NCBI GenBank assembly: GCA_027625315.1
Contig: JAQBWE010000005.1
Span: 1 to 33,654 of the forward strand
Length of the DNA: 33,654 nt
Source: Planctomycetota bacterium
Lineage (GTDB): Bacteria > Planctomycetota > PLA2 > JAEUHO01
Direction of reading: 5' to 3'
This document shows positions 7,457 through 15,265 of this stretch, piece by piece. Made by a program: the position numbers and the translations under genes. Position 1 is the stretch's first letter, and the number at the start of each line of letters is the position of its first letter. The notes below the pieces were generated by a model. The model was not told the DNA's origin. It saw only the letters and a program-made list of their open reading frames with translations, and did not search any database.

Positions 7457-8473
7457 ATGACGACCGCCCTGATCCTGCTGCTCGCGACGTCCGCGTTCGC
7501 TGACGAGATCATGCTGAACTCCGGCGATACCGTCGAAGCAGAGATCGTCAGCGTCGATCACACCGGCATGACCGTCAAGACGGCCGAGAAGACCGTTGAG
7601 TACGCCCCGGCGGATCTCGATCCGCAGTACTACTACGGCGAGTGGTCGGACCGCGCAGGCAAGGACGCCGAGTCGCACCTGCGCCTAGCCGTATTCGCCT
7701 TCGAGAACGGCATGTTCAACCAGGCCCGCAGCCACTACCGCAAGGCGCAGGCGCTGGACAAGGCGCTGGTCGAGAAGTTCGAAGCCGAGATCGTGCCGCA
7801 GATCAAGGAAGGCATCGCCGCCAAGTTGCTGGCCATGGCCCGGTCCGCGTTCGCTGCGAAGGACTATCACAAGGCCGAGGAGATCGTCGCCAAGATCCTC
7901 ACGCGACTTGAGGACACGAAGGCCGCTGCCGAGGCGCGCGACATCCTTGCGGATGTGCACCTGTGGGAGCTCGACCACGATCAGGAGCGCCTCCTCAAGC
8001 GCTTGACGCAATACCTACCGAAGGACGAGGCGGAAGCCCTGCGCGTGCGGGACCGCATCGCCTCGCGCGTGGCGCCCATCGAGAAGCGCATCGACAACGC
8101 CCGCAACACCGTGACCCGCGGGCTGCGCACCACCTCGGCCAACCGCTCGAAGGACATCTTCAAGGAGGCCGGGTTGGAGTTCGAGCGCCAGGTCAAGGCC
8201 GTCGACAAGCGCGTGGCCGAGGCTGGCGATGACGCCGCCCTGAAGGAGTACTTGGCGGGCGTGCGCGAGATCGCCGTGCGAGAGGGCGTGGACGCCTACC
8301 TGCATGCCGGCAACGTGTACATGGTCCGCACGTCGTTCAACGACGCGAAGAAGATGGCGGCGGCCGCCCTCGCGGTTGACCCCGCCAGCGTCAAGGCCAA
8401 GAAGTTCAACGAAGAGGTCATCGAGGCCGAGAAGCAGAACAGCCGGTGGTGGACCACCGCGGCCCGCCGTTAG
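7457..8473 (+). CDS. Secreted TPR-like helical repeat protein, unknown function
   Basis: 338 residues. The ATG at 7457 is chosen over a TTG at 7454 because GGAGGAG (7441-7447) is 9 bases upstream. Signal peptide about 1-16 (cleavage after AFA). Residues 17-60 form a small beta-rich unit (DEIMLNSGDTVEAEIVSVD...) like the start of secreted proteins that sense or bind a surface. Residues about 68-130, 135-175 and 255-320 are helical pairs resembling TPRs (LRLAVFAFENGMFNQARSHYRKAQALD and DAYLHAGNVYMVRTSFNDAKKMAAAALAVDP). It probably acts in the periplasm as a scaffold. A hairpin separates it from nrfA, so a functional link to nitrite reduction is not established. Confidence 0.75.
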   Translation: MTTALILLLATSAFADEIMLNSGDTVEAEIVSVDHTGMTVKTAEKTVEYAPADLDPQYYYGEWSDRAGKDAESHLRLAVFAFENGMFNQARSHYRKAQALDKALVEKFEAEIVPQIKEGIAAKLLAMARSAFAAKDYHKAEEIVAKILTRLEDTKAAAEARDILADVHLWELDHDQERLLKRLTQYLPKDEAEALRVRDRIASRVAPIEKRIDNARNTVTRGLRTTSANRSKDIFKEAGLEFERQVKAVDKRVAEAGDDAALKEYLAGVREIAVREGVDAYLHAGNVYMVRTSFNDAKKMAAAALAVDPASVKAKKFNEEVIEAEKQNSRWWTTAARR

Positions 8474-8489
8474 GCGGCGGTACGCAGTC

Positions 8490-8869
8490 CTAGCGGACCG
8501 GCGGGGGGGCAACTCGCTGCTGGAGCGGGCGCGCGTCGTGCGGCGCGCGGGCACGGCCTTGGCCGGCTCAGCCTTCGCGTTGCGACGGGCGACATGGCGG
8601 CCCTGCAGCCTCTCGGGCTCCAGACCCATGCCGAACATGATCTGGCGCGAGGTCGCGTTCGGCGACCCAGCCCAGGTGTAGGTGCGGCCGTTGTGGAACG
8701 TGGACCACGTTCCAGGGTGGCCTCAGCAGTGCCCGACTTCCCAGGTGTACACCTGGCCCGACTTGCCGACCTTCGCCACGGGGAACGTGTCGTAGGCCAT
8801 GGCCGAGGGTGCGAGGAAGAGGATGGCGGCGAGGCCCGCGAGAGCCGTCCGCTGAATCCGCTTGATCAT
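8490..8869 (-). CDS. Small secreted protein interrupted by an in-frame TGA; candidate selenoprotein or broken gene
   Basis: Starts at ATG 8869 with AGGAG 9 bases upstream and a clear signal peptide (MIKRIQRTALAGLAAILFLA then PSAMA, residues 1-25). The frame meets TGA at codon 49 (8725-8723), right after GHC, then continues in the same frame with protein-like sequence: GHPGTWSTFHNGRTYTWAG, SPNATSRQIMFGMGLEPERL and a basic tail. The pattern GQVYTW before the TGA recurs as GRTYTW after it, supporting one continuous protein. A perfect hairpin follows 9 bases after the TGA (8713-8695). Beyond that, the frame has no stop before running antisense into the neighbouring gene; a one-base insertion at the 7-C run (8509-8503 on this strand) would end it at TAG 8492-8490, giving the end used here. 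Alternatives: a 48-residue secreted peptide ending at TGA, or a pseudogene. Confidence 0.5.
8695..8713 (-). other. Perfect hairpin just after the in-frame TGA, SECIS-like
   Basis: On the minus strand GGAACGT (8713-8707), loop GGUCC (8706-8702) and ACGTTCC (8701-8695) form a 7-bp stem with a 5-base loop; the two loop ends could also pair. Sixteen bases separate the TGA from the loop, and the loop begins GG, which fits my recollection of bacterial SECIS geometry (E. coli fdhF has a GGUCU-type loop at a similar distance). It lies inside coding-like sequence. Confidence 0.45.
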
Positions 8870-9273
8870 CGTGTGAGTCTCCTGCCGGGGATCTGCGGCA
8901 CAGGCCGAACTCCCAGGTCAAGCGGTTCATGTTCCTCCTGGAACTCCGCCTGTCCAGACTTTCGTCCACCCAGGCTGCGCGCAGGATGGCGGCATGAAGA
9001 TGGCCCAACATGGGTCTCAAAGCCCTGTTCGTTGGGCCTGATGCACGACCTCTGGCGTGCGGAGCACGGACGATTTGGCGCGCATTTGCCGCGCGGATCG
9101 CCGGACGCCGGCCGGGCTGTGCCCGCGCTCGACCCGCGGCGGCCGTTCAGGTATTCAGCGCCTAGCGTTCCCACTTGTATGCACAGCGGTGCGGAATTCG
9201 CCGCAGACACATCGGTCACTGTCTATAAACGGATCGTCTGGTTTCAGTATTCAGCGCACCGCAGAGGAGTCCC
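8870..9273. other. 404-base divergent intergenic region with dyads and a direct repeat
   Basis: No convincing gene on either strand. It holds the Shine-Dalgarno of the minus-strand secreted gene; a short dyad GTTCC-TCCT-GGAAC (8931-8944); an 8-bp dyad GGCCCAAC (9002-9009) with GTTGGGCC (9031-9038); and a direct repeat GTATTCAGCGC (9151-9161 and 9247-9257), each copy preceded by TTCA(G), flanking a possible -10 box TATAAA (9224-9229) for the HTH gene. AGAGGAG (9262-9268) is the ribosome site for the gene at 9274. Confidence 0.5.
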
Positions 9274-9714
9274 ATGCCCAACATCGCAGTCGTTCTGAAG
9301 GACGAAGTGTTTCGTCTCGCCCGTAAGGAGCTGAGGCAACATCTCCCCGCCCTCAAGAAGACGATCGTCGAGCAGCGTCACGCCATCGCCGATCTCAAGC
9401 GCCGCGTCCTAGAACTCGAGCGCAACCAGCAGTTCCTCAAGAAGCAGGAAACCCGCCGTCTCAAGACCAAGCCGAGTTCTCCGGCGGCCGCTGACGGCCT
9501 ACGGTTCTCGCCCAAGTGGGTTTCGGCCGACCGCAAGCGCCTGGGTCTCTCGGCCAAGGACTACGCCGGCCTGGTCGGCGTGTCCATGCTCACGATCTAC
9601 AACTGGGAGAAGGGCAAGAGCAAGCCGCAGGCGCGACAACTGGCGGCTCTTGCCAGCGTGCGCGGCCTCGGCAAGCGCGAGGCGCTCCGCCGGCTCGAAC
9701 TGCTCGAGGCGTAG
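9274..9714 (+). CDS. Coiled-coil plus XRE-like helix-turn-helix DNA-binding protein
   Basis: 146 residues. The N-terminal part (about 10-62) is a basic and acidic heptad-rich helix (LKKTIVEQRHAIADLKRRVL...LERNQQFLKK), a probable dimerising coiled coil. After a Pro/Ala linker, residues about 78-140 form an XRE/Cro-type fold: RLGLSAKDYAGLVGVSMLTI then YNWEKGKSKPQARQLAALAS, with the recognition-helix signature SMLTIYNWEKGKSKP. AGAGGAG precedes the ATG by 5 bases. Its promoter region has two copies of GTATTCAGCGC that could be autoregulatory sites. Target genes unknown. The ATTIYNWExGKxxP motif also occurs in small phage and chromosomal HTH proteins, but no mobile-element genes are near. Confidence 0.75.
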   Translation: MPNIAVVLKDEVFRLARKELRQHLPALKKTIVEQRHAIADLKRRVLELERNQQFLKKQETRRLKTKPSSPAAADGLRFSPKWVSADRKRLGLSAKDYAGLVGVSMLTIYNWEKGKSKPQARQLAALASVRGLGKREALRRLELLEA

Positions 9715-9770
9715 ATCGCCGAACCCTCGCGGTGGGGCTCCGGGTCCGCGTGGTCTTCGGAGTCGGAGCG

Positions 9771-9778
9771 GGTAGCCT
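9771..9778 (+). promoter_or_regulatory. GGTANNNT -10-type box, leaderless gene start
   Basis: GGTAGCCT ends 6 bases before the ATG at 9785 and no Shine-Dalgarno is present, so transcription probably begins at the start codon. One of several identical arrangements in the window. Confidence 0.5.
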
Positions 9779-9784
9779 CCCTCG

Positions 9785-10999
9785 ATGGCCGACGTCCTGC
9801 CCTACGAGCCCGTGCTTGCGTCGCTTGACGCGCCGTACGAATTGCGGGGCGAGCCCGCCCGCACGCTGGAGCCTTGGGACCGGCACGTCATCGTCGATGT
9901 GGTTCACGACGGCGTGCGCGTCCCCCCGGAGTTGACGCCGCTGCTTGACGAAGCCGGCGCATTGCGCCCGGACGTGCGCGCGGCCTTCATCCGCGAGCGT
10001 GACTGGGGCGCGGCGGCCGTCGCCGAGCGCCTGGCGTTCCATCTGGGACTGCGCGGCTACCAGCACGTGCAGGCCGCCCGGGTCGTAAGTGACTACAACC
10101 GCTTCCGCGGGTGGAGCGTGCCCGAGTCGGGCCACCTCGGCCGGCGGGCGCTGTTCCCGCCCGCGAGCGAGTTGCTCTCGTCTGAGCAGGGGGAGCATGC
10201 GCTCGCGCGGTGCTTCGATCCGGTCTCGGCGGCCATCCACGCGCGTTGCGAGGAGGCGTTCCGCGGGGTCGGCGTCCGAGACGCACGTCTGACGCGCGTG
10301 ACCGTGCACACCTATGACGACCGCGTGGGGTCGGGTCAGCGTCGGCCCAAGGCGAGTCTCATCTTCACGCCGTTCGAGTATCACGAGTTTGCGCGGCTGC
10401 CCGCGAACATCTATCCACCGGTGTTTCCCGATCGCCTGGCGGAGTTCACGGCCGATCGCGCGCTCGCGTACCGCATCGCGCTGATGTTGGAGAAGAACTA
10501 CCTACCCGTGGCGATCAACTCGCCGTACTTCCTGCCGCTCGGTGGTGCCGAGATGCGTCTGCAGGTGTGGTGCTTCCTGCGCCACCTCCAAGATCTCGTC
10601 CGTGCGCAGGGCGGCGACGCAGAGATCCAACAGTTCGAGCCGCTATGGCCGCAACTGCTCGACGTTCGTACGCCTTGGGTGGGCCGCAACCTCGGGTCGG
10701 ACGTCGAGGCGCGCGTCCAAGCGCTCGAGGCGTGGGTCGAAGCCAATCGGTTCGAGGCCGTGCAGCGCTATCGCTACTCGGCGTACCGCCCGAACGCGAT
10801 CGAGGTCGAGGTGCGCAAGGACGTCATCTGGGCTGGCGGCTGGGAGGTGCTCGCCGACGGCCGCGAGGCGTTCGTGCCCGAGCCCGGCGGGCTACGCGAG
10901 GACAGCGTCGAGCGCATCGCCTCCATCATGGCGAGCGGCATTCGCGAATACCTCGTCAAGGACCAGCCGCAGAAGCGCGCGGGAGCCCGGGTGCAGTAG
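9785..10999 (+). CDS. N-formylglutamate amidohydrolase-like protein
   Basis: 404 residues. The N-terminal 200 residues carry the layout of the N-formylglutamate amidohydrolase (FGase, HutG-type) fold: VIVDVVHDGVRVP (about 35-47, where relatives have an HSG..P metal-site segment), an ERDWGA segment (71-76) and VVSDYNRFRGW (100-110), matching the DxNR motif. Family enzymes are zinc hydrolases releasing formate from N-formylglutamate in histidine degradation, but many members act on other amides. The last 150 residues (about 255-404) form an extra helical region with no recognised domain. No other hut gene is nearby, so substrate is open. Start chosen at ATG 9785, placed 6 bases after the promoter box. 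Confidence 0.6.
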   Translation: MADVLPYEPVLASLDAPYELRGEPARTLEPWDRHVIVDVVHDGVRVPPELTPLLDEAGALRPDVRAAFIRERDWGAAAVAERLAFHLGLRGYQHVQAARVVSDYNRFRGWSVPESGHLGRRALFPPASELLSSEQGEHALARCFDPVSAAIHARCEEAFRGVGVRDARLTRVTVHTYDDRVGSGQRRPKASLIFTPFEYHEFARLPANIYPPVFPDRLAEFTADRALAYRIALMLEKNYLPVAINSPYFLPLGGAEMRLQVWCFLRHLQDLVRAQGGDAEIQQFEPLWPQLLDVRTPWVGRNLGSDVEARVQALEAWVEANRFEAVQRYRYSAYRPNAIEVEVRKDVIWAGGWEVLADGREAFVPEPGGLREDSVERIASIMASGIREYLVKDQPQKRAGARVQ

Positions 11000-11019
11000 G
11001 GCGCGCGGCGCGCACCCGC

Positions 11020-11027
11020 GGTACGCT
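11020..11027 (+). promoter_or_regulatory. GGTANNNT -10-type box before channel gene
   Basis: GGTACGCT ends 6 bases before the GTG at 11034. No Shine-Dalgarno is visible, consistent with a leaderless transcript. Confidence 0.5.
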
Positions 11028-11033
11028 CGCCGC

Positions 11034-11867
11034 GTGAGCCTCCACGAGCCCGCCCAGCCCGGCCTACGCGGCCGCTTGCATACGGTCATCTTCGAGGCCG
11101 ACACGCCCGTGGGCAAGGCGTTCGACGTGGCCTTGCTCCTCGCGATCCTGGCAAGCATCGTCGTCGTGTCCCTCGAGAGCGTCGCGCCGATTCGCGCCGC
11201 GCACGGAGCCCTGCTGCGCCAAATCGAGTGGGGTCTGACCTTCGCGTTCACCGCCGAGTACCTCCTGCGGCTGTTGTGCGTGCAGAAGCCGCTGCGCTAT
11301 GCCCGCAGCTTCTTCGGTCTCGTCGATCTCTTGGCGATTCTGCCCACGTGGTTAAGCCTCGTGTTCGTCGGCACCCATTCACTCGTTGTGATCCGCGCCC
11401 TGCGGCTGCTGCGGGTGTTTCGGGTGTTCAAGTTGGGTCACTTCGTGCGCGAGGCCGACGTCCTCGGCCGGGCCCTCCTCGCCGCGCGCCGCAAGATCCT
11501 AGTGTTCTTGGGCGCCGTGCTGACGCTCGTGTTCATCCTCGGCACGCTGATGTACCTCGTCGAAGGCGAGGAGAGCGGGTTCTCGAGCATTCCCGAGAGC
11601 GTGTACTGGGCCATCGTGACCCTCACGACGGTCGGCTACGGCGACATCGCCCCGGTCACGGTGCTGGGCAAGTTCATCGCCTCCGTGGTGATGATCGCGG
11701 GCTACGCCATCATCGCGGTGCCCACCGGTATCGTGGGCGTCGAGCTCGCGCGCGCCAGCCAGCCGACCACGCCGGTGAGCACCCAGGCGTGCCCCGCTTG
11801 CGGGCGGGACGGCCACGCGCCGGACGCGGCGTACTGCAAGTACTGCGGCGCCGCCTTGCACGGCTAG
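11034..11867 (+). CDS. Kv-type voltage-gated potassium channel with C-terminal zinc ribbon
   Basis: 277 residues from the GTG at 11034. Six transmembrane helices can be placed: S1 about 30-50, S2 65-82, S3 92-112, S4 115-134, S5 153-176 and S6 211-238. S4 carries regularly spaced arginines (RALRLLRVFRVFK, 121-133), the voltage sensor. The pore loop has the canonical K+ selectivity filter TTVGYGD (198-204). The cytoplasmic tail holds a zinc-ribbon pattern CPxC (253-256) and CKYC (268-271). The family conducts K+ across the inner membrane. No Shine-Dalgarno, so the start rests on the promoter box spacing and the open frame. Its stop overlaps the stop of the convergent rarD-like gene (11864-11867). 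Confidence 0.88.
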   Translation: MSLHEPAQPGLRGRLHTVIFEADTPVGKAFDVALLLAILASIVVVSLESVAPIRAAHGALLRQIEWGLTFAFTAEYLLRLLCVQKPLRYARSFFGLVDLLAILPTWLSLVFVGTHSLVVIRALRLLRVFRVFKLGHFVREADVLGRALLAARRKILVFLGAVLTLVFILGTLMYLVEGEESGFSSIPESVYWAIVTLTTVGYGDIAPVTVLGKFIASVVMIAGYAIIAVPTGIVGVELARASQPTTPVSTQACPACGRDGHAPDAAYCKYCGAALHG

Positions 11868-12748
11868 GCGACGGGTCGCGGGATCCGGCGCGCGTCGCGC
11901 AGGTAGAGCGCCACGCCGGTCCAGATCAGCGCGAACGTGACGCCATGCGCCAGCGTGAACGCCTCGCCGTACACGAGCGTTGCCAGCAGGAACTGGCCCG
12001 TCGGTGCCAGGAACTGCAGCATGCCCACCGTGGCGAGGGGGAGTCGGCGCGCGCCGAACGCGAACAGCGACAACGGAATGGTGGTGATGAGGCCCGCGAC
12101 GGGGACCAGCCACTGCACCAGGGGTGTCGATTGGGAGAAGTCTGTGGGGCCGGGCTGCAACCAAAGCCAGATGGCAGCGAACGGAGCGAGCAGGAGCACC
12201 TCGATGAACAGCCCGGGCAGCGCGTCGACGGGCGCGAGCTTGCGAACGAGGCCGTACAGTCCGAACGTGAACGCGAGGGCCAGCGCGAGGAACGGCAACT
12301 TGCCCACGACCAACACCAGCACGGCCACACCCGCGCCCGCGAAGGCGAGCGCGACCACCTGCGCCCGGCGCAGTCGCTCGCCCAGGAGCAAGAACCCGAG
12401 CAGCACGTTCACGAGGGGGTTGATGTAGTAGCCCAGGCTCGTCTCCATGACACGGCCGGTGACGACCGCGTCGATGAAGAGGAACCAGTTGCATGCCACG
12501 AGCGCGGCGGAGATCGCGAGCACCGCGACGACGCGCGGGCGCGCGAGGGCGAGGCGGACGCGGGGCCAGCCTCCAAGCAACAGGAGGAGCAGAGTCCCGA
12601 ACGGCAGCGCCCAGAGCACGCGCCAGCCGATCATCTCCATTGGAGCAATCGGCGCCACGGCCTTCCAATAGATGGGCACGATGCCCCACGTGGCGAAGGC
12701 GGCGGTGGTGGCGGCGAATCCGCGGCGGCGCTCGAGATCCGGGTCCAT
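11864..12748 (-). CDS. rarD: EamA/RarD-family drug/metabolite transporter
   Basis: 294 residues with about ten hydrophobic helices, two EamA halves. The N-terminal segment AATTAAFATWGIVPIYWKAV and the block VACNWFLFIDAVVTGRVMET followed by SLGYYINPLVNVLLG are distinctive of RarD, an inner-membrane exporter-like permease whose natural substrate is poorly defined. The C-terminal half contains LATVGMLQFLAPTGQFLLA, also typical. The ATG at 12748 gives the usual RarD start. It lies 11 bases after the stop of the upstream helical-repeat gene on the same strand; GGTAGCCT (12764-12757 on this strand) ends 8 bases before the ATG and could give it its own leaderless promoter. Converges with the channel gene, stops overlapping. 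Confidence 0.85.
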   Translation of the reverse strand: MDPDLERRRGFAATTAAFATWGIVPIYWKAVAPIAPMEMIGWRVLWALPFGTLLLLLLGGWPRVRLALARPRVVAVLAISAALVACNWFLFIDAVVTGRVMETSLGYYINPLVNVLLGFLLLGERLRRAQVVALAFAGAGVAVLVLVVGKLPFLALALAFTFGLYGLVRKLAPVDALPGLFIEVLLLAPFAAIWLWLQPGPTDFSQSTPLVQWLVPVAGLITTIPLSLFAFGARRLPLATVGMLQFLAPTGQFLLATLVYGEAFTLAHGVTFALIWTGVALYLRDARRIPRPVA

Positions 12749-12756
12749 GTCGCGGG

Positions 12757-12764
12757 AGGCTACC
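12757..12764 (-). promoter_or_regulatory. GGTANNNT box upstream of rarD-like gene
   Basis: On the minus strand GGTAGCCT ends 8 bases before the ATG at 12748. It contains the TAG stop of the preceding gene, so part of the match could be chance. Confidence 0.35.
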
Positions 12765-15114
12765 GGGGACCTGGCACGGGCCCGCCGAAGATGCGGCTCT
12801 CGCGCCAGTTCGTGGACTCGATCCACACATGGGTTTGCAGTCGTCCCGCGCCTCCGTGGGCGGGGTCGATCGTCAGCCACGGATGAAGTTCCTGGAGCAA
12901 GAGGTGCGCGGCCCACGCGAGGCAGCAGTTGCTGTCGAGGTCATCGAGGAGCAGGGCCGTCAACTCCGCCCGATCGCCGCGCGTCGCTCCCTCGTTCTGG
13001 AGCTGATCGATGATCCACGTACGCCCCGAACGCAGCAGCCGCCGCGTCTCCTGGTAGGCGTCGTGGTCGGCCGGCACGAGCGCGAACGTTGCATCCCAGT
13101 ACGTGCCGCCGCCGCGCGCGTCGCGGCGGGTGCGCAACCAGCTGCGCGCCACGGGGGCGTCGAGGTCACCAACGGGATGGGTCGTGTAGGACTCGGTGGC
13201 CATGCCCAAGACGCAGTCGGCCACATCGCCAGCCAACAACCGGCCCCAGGCCGTCTCCAATTCGGGGCGCGTGGCGTCGGGATCGTTCTCGGCGCGCATC
13301 GCCAAGTTCTCGAGCAGCGCGCCTACCGAGGGGTGCATGCCGCGGCGCACAAGCATCGCCATGAGCGCCTGCACCGACTGCGCGGCTCGCAGTCCGGCGT
13401 CCTCCTCGGCGGGATCGCCCGCGCGGCGGGAGATCAGAAACGCCTCGATGGCGGCGCCCGGTACGCGCCCCAGCGCCCAGGCGTGCTCGGGTTCCCAATG
13501 CGGCCACGCCGCGATCATGGCGCGCTCGTGGCGCGGCGCACCCAAGCGGGCGAGCATCAGCAAGATATCTGCGCGAACCTCCGGCTGGCTCTCAAGCCAC
13601 GCCTCGAGCATGTGGACCGTGGCCGGCTCATCTCGGACTTCGAGCACGGCCAGCACGCGTGCCCACTCCTCGAAGGACTCGTCCTGCCAGTCGAACGTCG
13701 GCATCGTGGCCAGCCGTTGCAGCAGCGTCGCCGCGCGGCCCGGGTTCAGTGCGATGGGATGGATTTCGGCGAAGAACCACGCGAGGCCGAGCAGCGCGTC
13801 CGCATCGTCGGTCGCCGTCTCGTCCCAGAGCACCTCAGCGATGGCGTCGAGATCCTCCGACGAGATGTCGATGCCCTCGTAGACGCGGAGGTCCATGCGC
13901 CCCGTGGGTGTCAGTGGATGCCGCGGGGATGCGGCGCCCAGCCCCGCGTCGAGTAGCGCACGCGCCGCGCGGGCCCGGGCTTTGGGGCGATCGACGACCC
14001 ACAGCAAGTCTTCGACGGCGCTATCGACCTCGGCGGCGGCCAGTCGGCGCTCAAACAACGCGGGCTCCCCGATCCGCGCCAGCACGGCGGCCGCGTAGTC
14101 GCCGCGCATGTCCGGCTCCTTAGCCCACGACCGAACGTCCTCCGTCGCACCCAGGCGCGCGAGATGCGTCAGCGCCCAGCGCAGCGGCGTGCCTGCGTAG
14201 GGGTGCGAAGCGGGGGCGTCGCTCGCAACGCGCACGACCTCGCGCAGATACGGCACGTCCTTGGGCCCCGGCGTCAGCGTGAGCAACCAGCGTCGCAGCC
14301 AGTGAAAGGGCTCGACGACGCTGTGCGGCGTGCCGTAGTCGCCGATTGAAAAGCCGTTGGGCTCGGTGGGATGGGTGGCGTACGCGACCTCCAGGAACGC
14401 GGGGGGCAGCCCACCCTCCGGCGCGCTGGTGATCTCCACGGCGGGCAGGGCTTCGGGCCGCGGTCGGCCGGCGCGCTCAGCGCGCAGGCGGCGCAAGCCG
14501 TAGAGCGCGCCGCGGGCGATGTGCGCGCGCGCGGCATCCGTGCGGTCGTGTTCACCCAGGTTGAGCACCGTGAAGAGCGTGCCTCCGAAGGCGCGCGCAC
14601 CGCCGACCGGTAGTAGTGCGACCAACGCCTCGGCGTGTTCGGTGCGCGCGGCCCGGTGCGGGAGGTCGAGCACGGCCGCGGAGAGGTCGAGCGCCGGGTC
14701 CGCCGCGGCGGCGCGATAGAACGGCACCACATCGTCAGCGCCGAACGCGTGGCGTCCGCCCAGGCCCCACGCTGGGGCCTCGGCGAAGGTGAGGTGTGGG
14801 TCAGCGCGCAGGATCTCCATCTTGCGCGCGAGCTCGGCGGCATCGAGATACGGATAGCCAATACCGCGTGCGCCAAATCTCGCCAGGGCGGGATCGTCCG
14901 CTGCGAGCGCTCGGCGCAGGATGGCCACGCGCGTGGGTTCGCTCGTTTGCTCCCACCATGTGCGGGCGGCTTCGTGCCGGGGGTGCTCCGGGTTGTCGAG
15001 GGGCGCCAGGCGCTCCAGGTCCTCGTCCGCCGCCGCCGCGCGCATCGCCAGCGGCACGGCCGGGAGCAGGCCGGCCAAGAGGAGTATGGCTGCGACGGGC
15101 AAGACAAGGCGCAT
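12760..15114 (-). CDS. Large secreted helical (HEAT-like) repeat protein, unknown function
   Basis: 784 residues from the ATG at 15114, chosen because GGAGGGG is 9 bases upstream and the product begins with a signal peptide (MRLVLPVAAILLLAGLLPAV..., cleavage near residue 29). The rest is almost entirely helical, rich in Ala, Leu, Arg and Glu, with irregular 30-40 residue helix pairs resembling HEAT or Armadillo repeats (TRVAILRRALAADDPALARFGARGIG and ADILLMLARLGAPRHERAMI). Cysteines are few (C643ish and CC near 735). No enzyme motif is seen. Such proteins are usually periplasmic scaffolds. It precedes the rarD-like gene by 11 bases and is divergent from the TraB-family gene. I do not recognise a named family. 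Confidence 0.75.
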   Translation of the reverse strand: MRLVLPVAAILLLAGLLPAVPLAMRAAAADEDLERLAPLDNPEHPRHEAARTWWEQTSEPTRVAILRRALAADDPALARFGARGIGYPYLDAAELARKMEILRADPHLTFAEAPAWGLGGRHAFGADDVVPFYRAAAADPALDLSAAVLDLPHRAARTEHAEALVALLPVGGARAFGGTLFTVLNLGEHDRTDAARAHIARGALYGLRRLRAERAGRPRPEALPAVEITSAPEGGLPPAFLEVAYATHPTEPNGFSIGDYGTPHSVVEPFHWLRRWLLTLTPGPKDVPYLREVVRVASDAPASHPYAGTPLRWALTHLARLGATEDVRSWAKEPDMRGDYAAAVLARIGEPALFERRLAAAEVDSAVEDLLWVVDRPKARARAARALLDAGLGAASPRHPLTPTGRMDLRVYEGIDISSEDLDAIAEVLWDETATDDADALLGLAWFFAEIHPIALNPGRAATLLQRLATMPTFDWQDESFEEWARVLAVLEVRDEPATVHMLEAWLESQPEVRADILLMLARLGAPRHERAMIAAWPHWEPEHAWALGRVPGAAIEAFLISRRAGDPAEEDAGLRAAQSVQALMAMLVRRGMHPSVGALLENLAMRAENDPDATRPELETAWGRLLAGDVADCVLGMATESYTTHPVGDLDAPVARSWLRTRRDARGGGTYWDATFALVPADHDAYQETRRLLRSGRTWIIDQLQNEGATRGDRAELTALLLDDLDSNCCLAWAAHLLLQELHPWLTIDPAHGGAGRLQTHVWIESTNWRESRIFGGPVPGPR

Positions 15115-15265
15115 GGCGGGCGAACCCCTCCGGATCCTCCCCGTCGTACGCCGGACGGCGTCACCACGCAATGGGCCCCGTGTGCTGCGCCTGATTCCGG
15201 GGTCCGGTCGCGCCGGAACTTCTGGTATCACGAGCGCCCACCTGGCTCGCTGGAGGCTCAACCCC

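Noticed and set aside
8723-8725. TGA read as Trp or Gly (altered genetic code)
   Set aside because: TGA clearly terminates other genes here (nrfH, DUF2089 gene, sufC, sufD, sufS and pepP stops in overlaps), so a general reassignment is excluded.
8568-8930. Minus-strand frame starting at ATG 8930 with AGGAGG only 3 bases upstream
   Set aside because: SD spacing is too short, the product is Arg/His/Gly-rich without a signal or motif, and it is out of frame with the better-supported secreted gene that starts at 8869.
11228-13956. Long plus-strand open frames (552 and 487 residues) across the RarD-like and helical-repeat genes
   Set aside because: Low-complexity Arg/Glu/Gln composition, no domains, and they are antisense to clearly real proteins.
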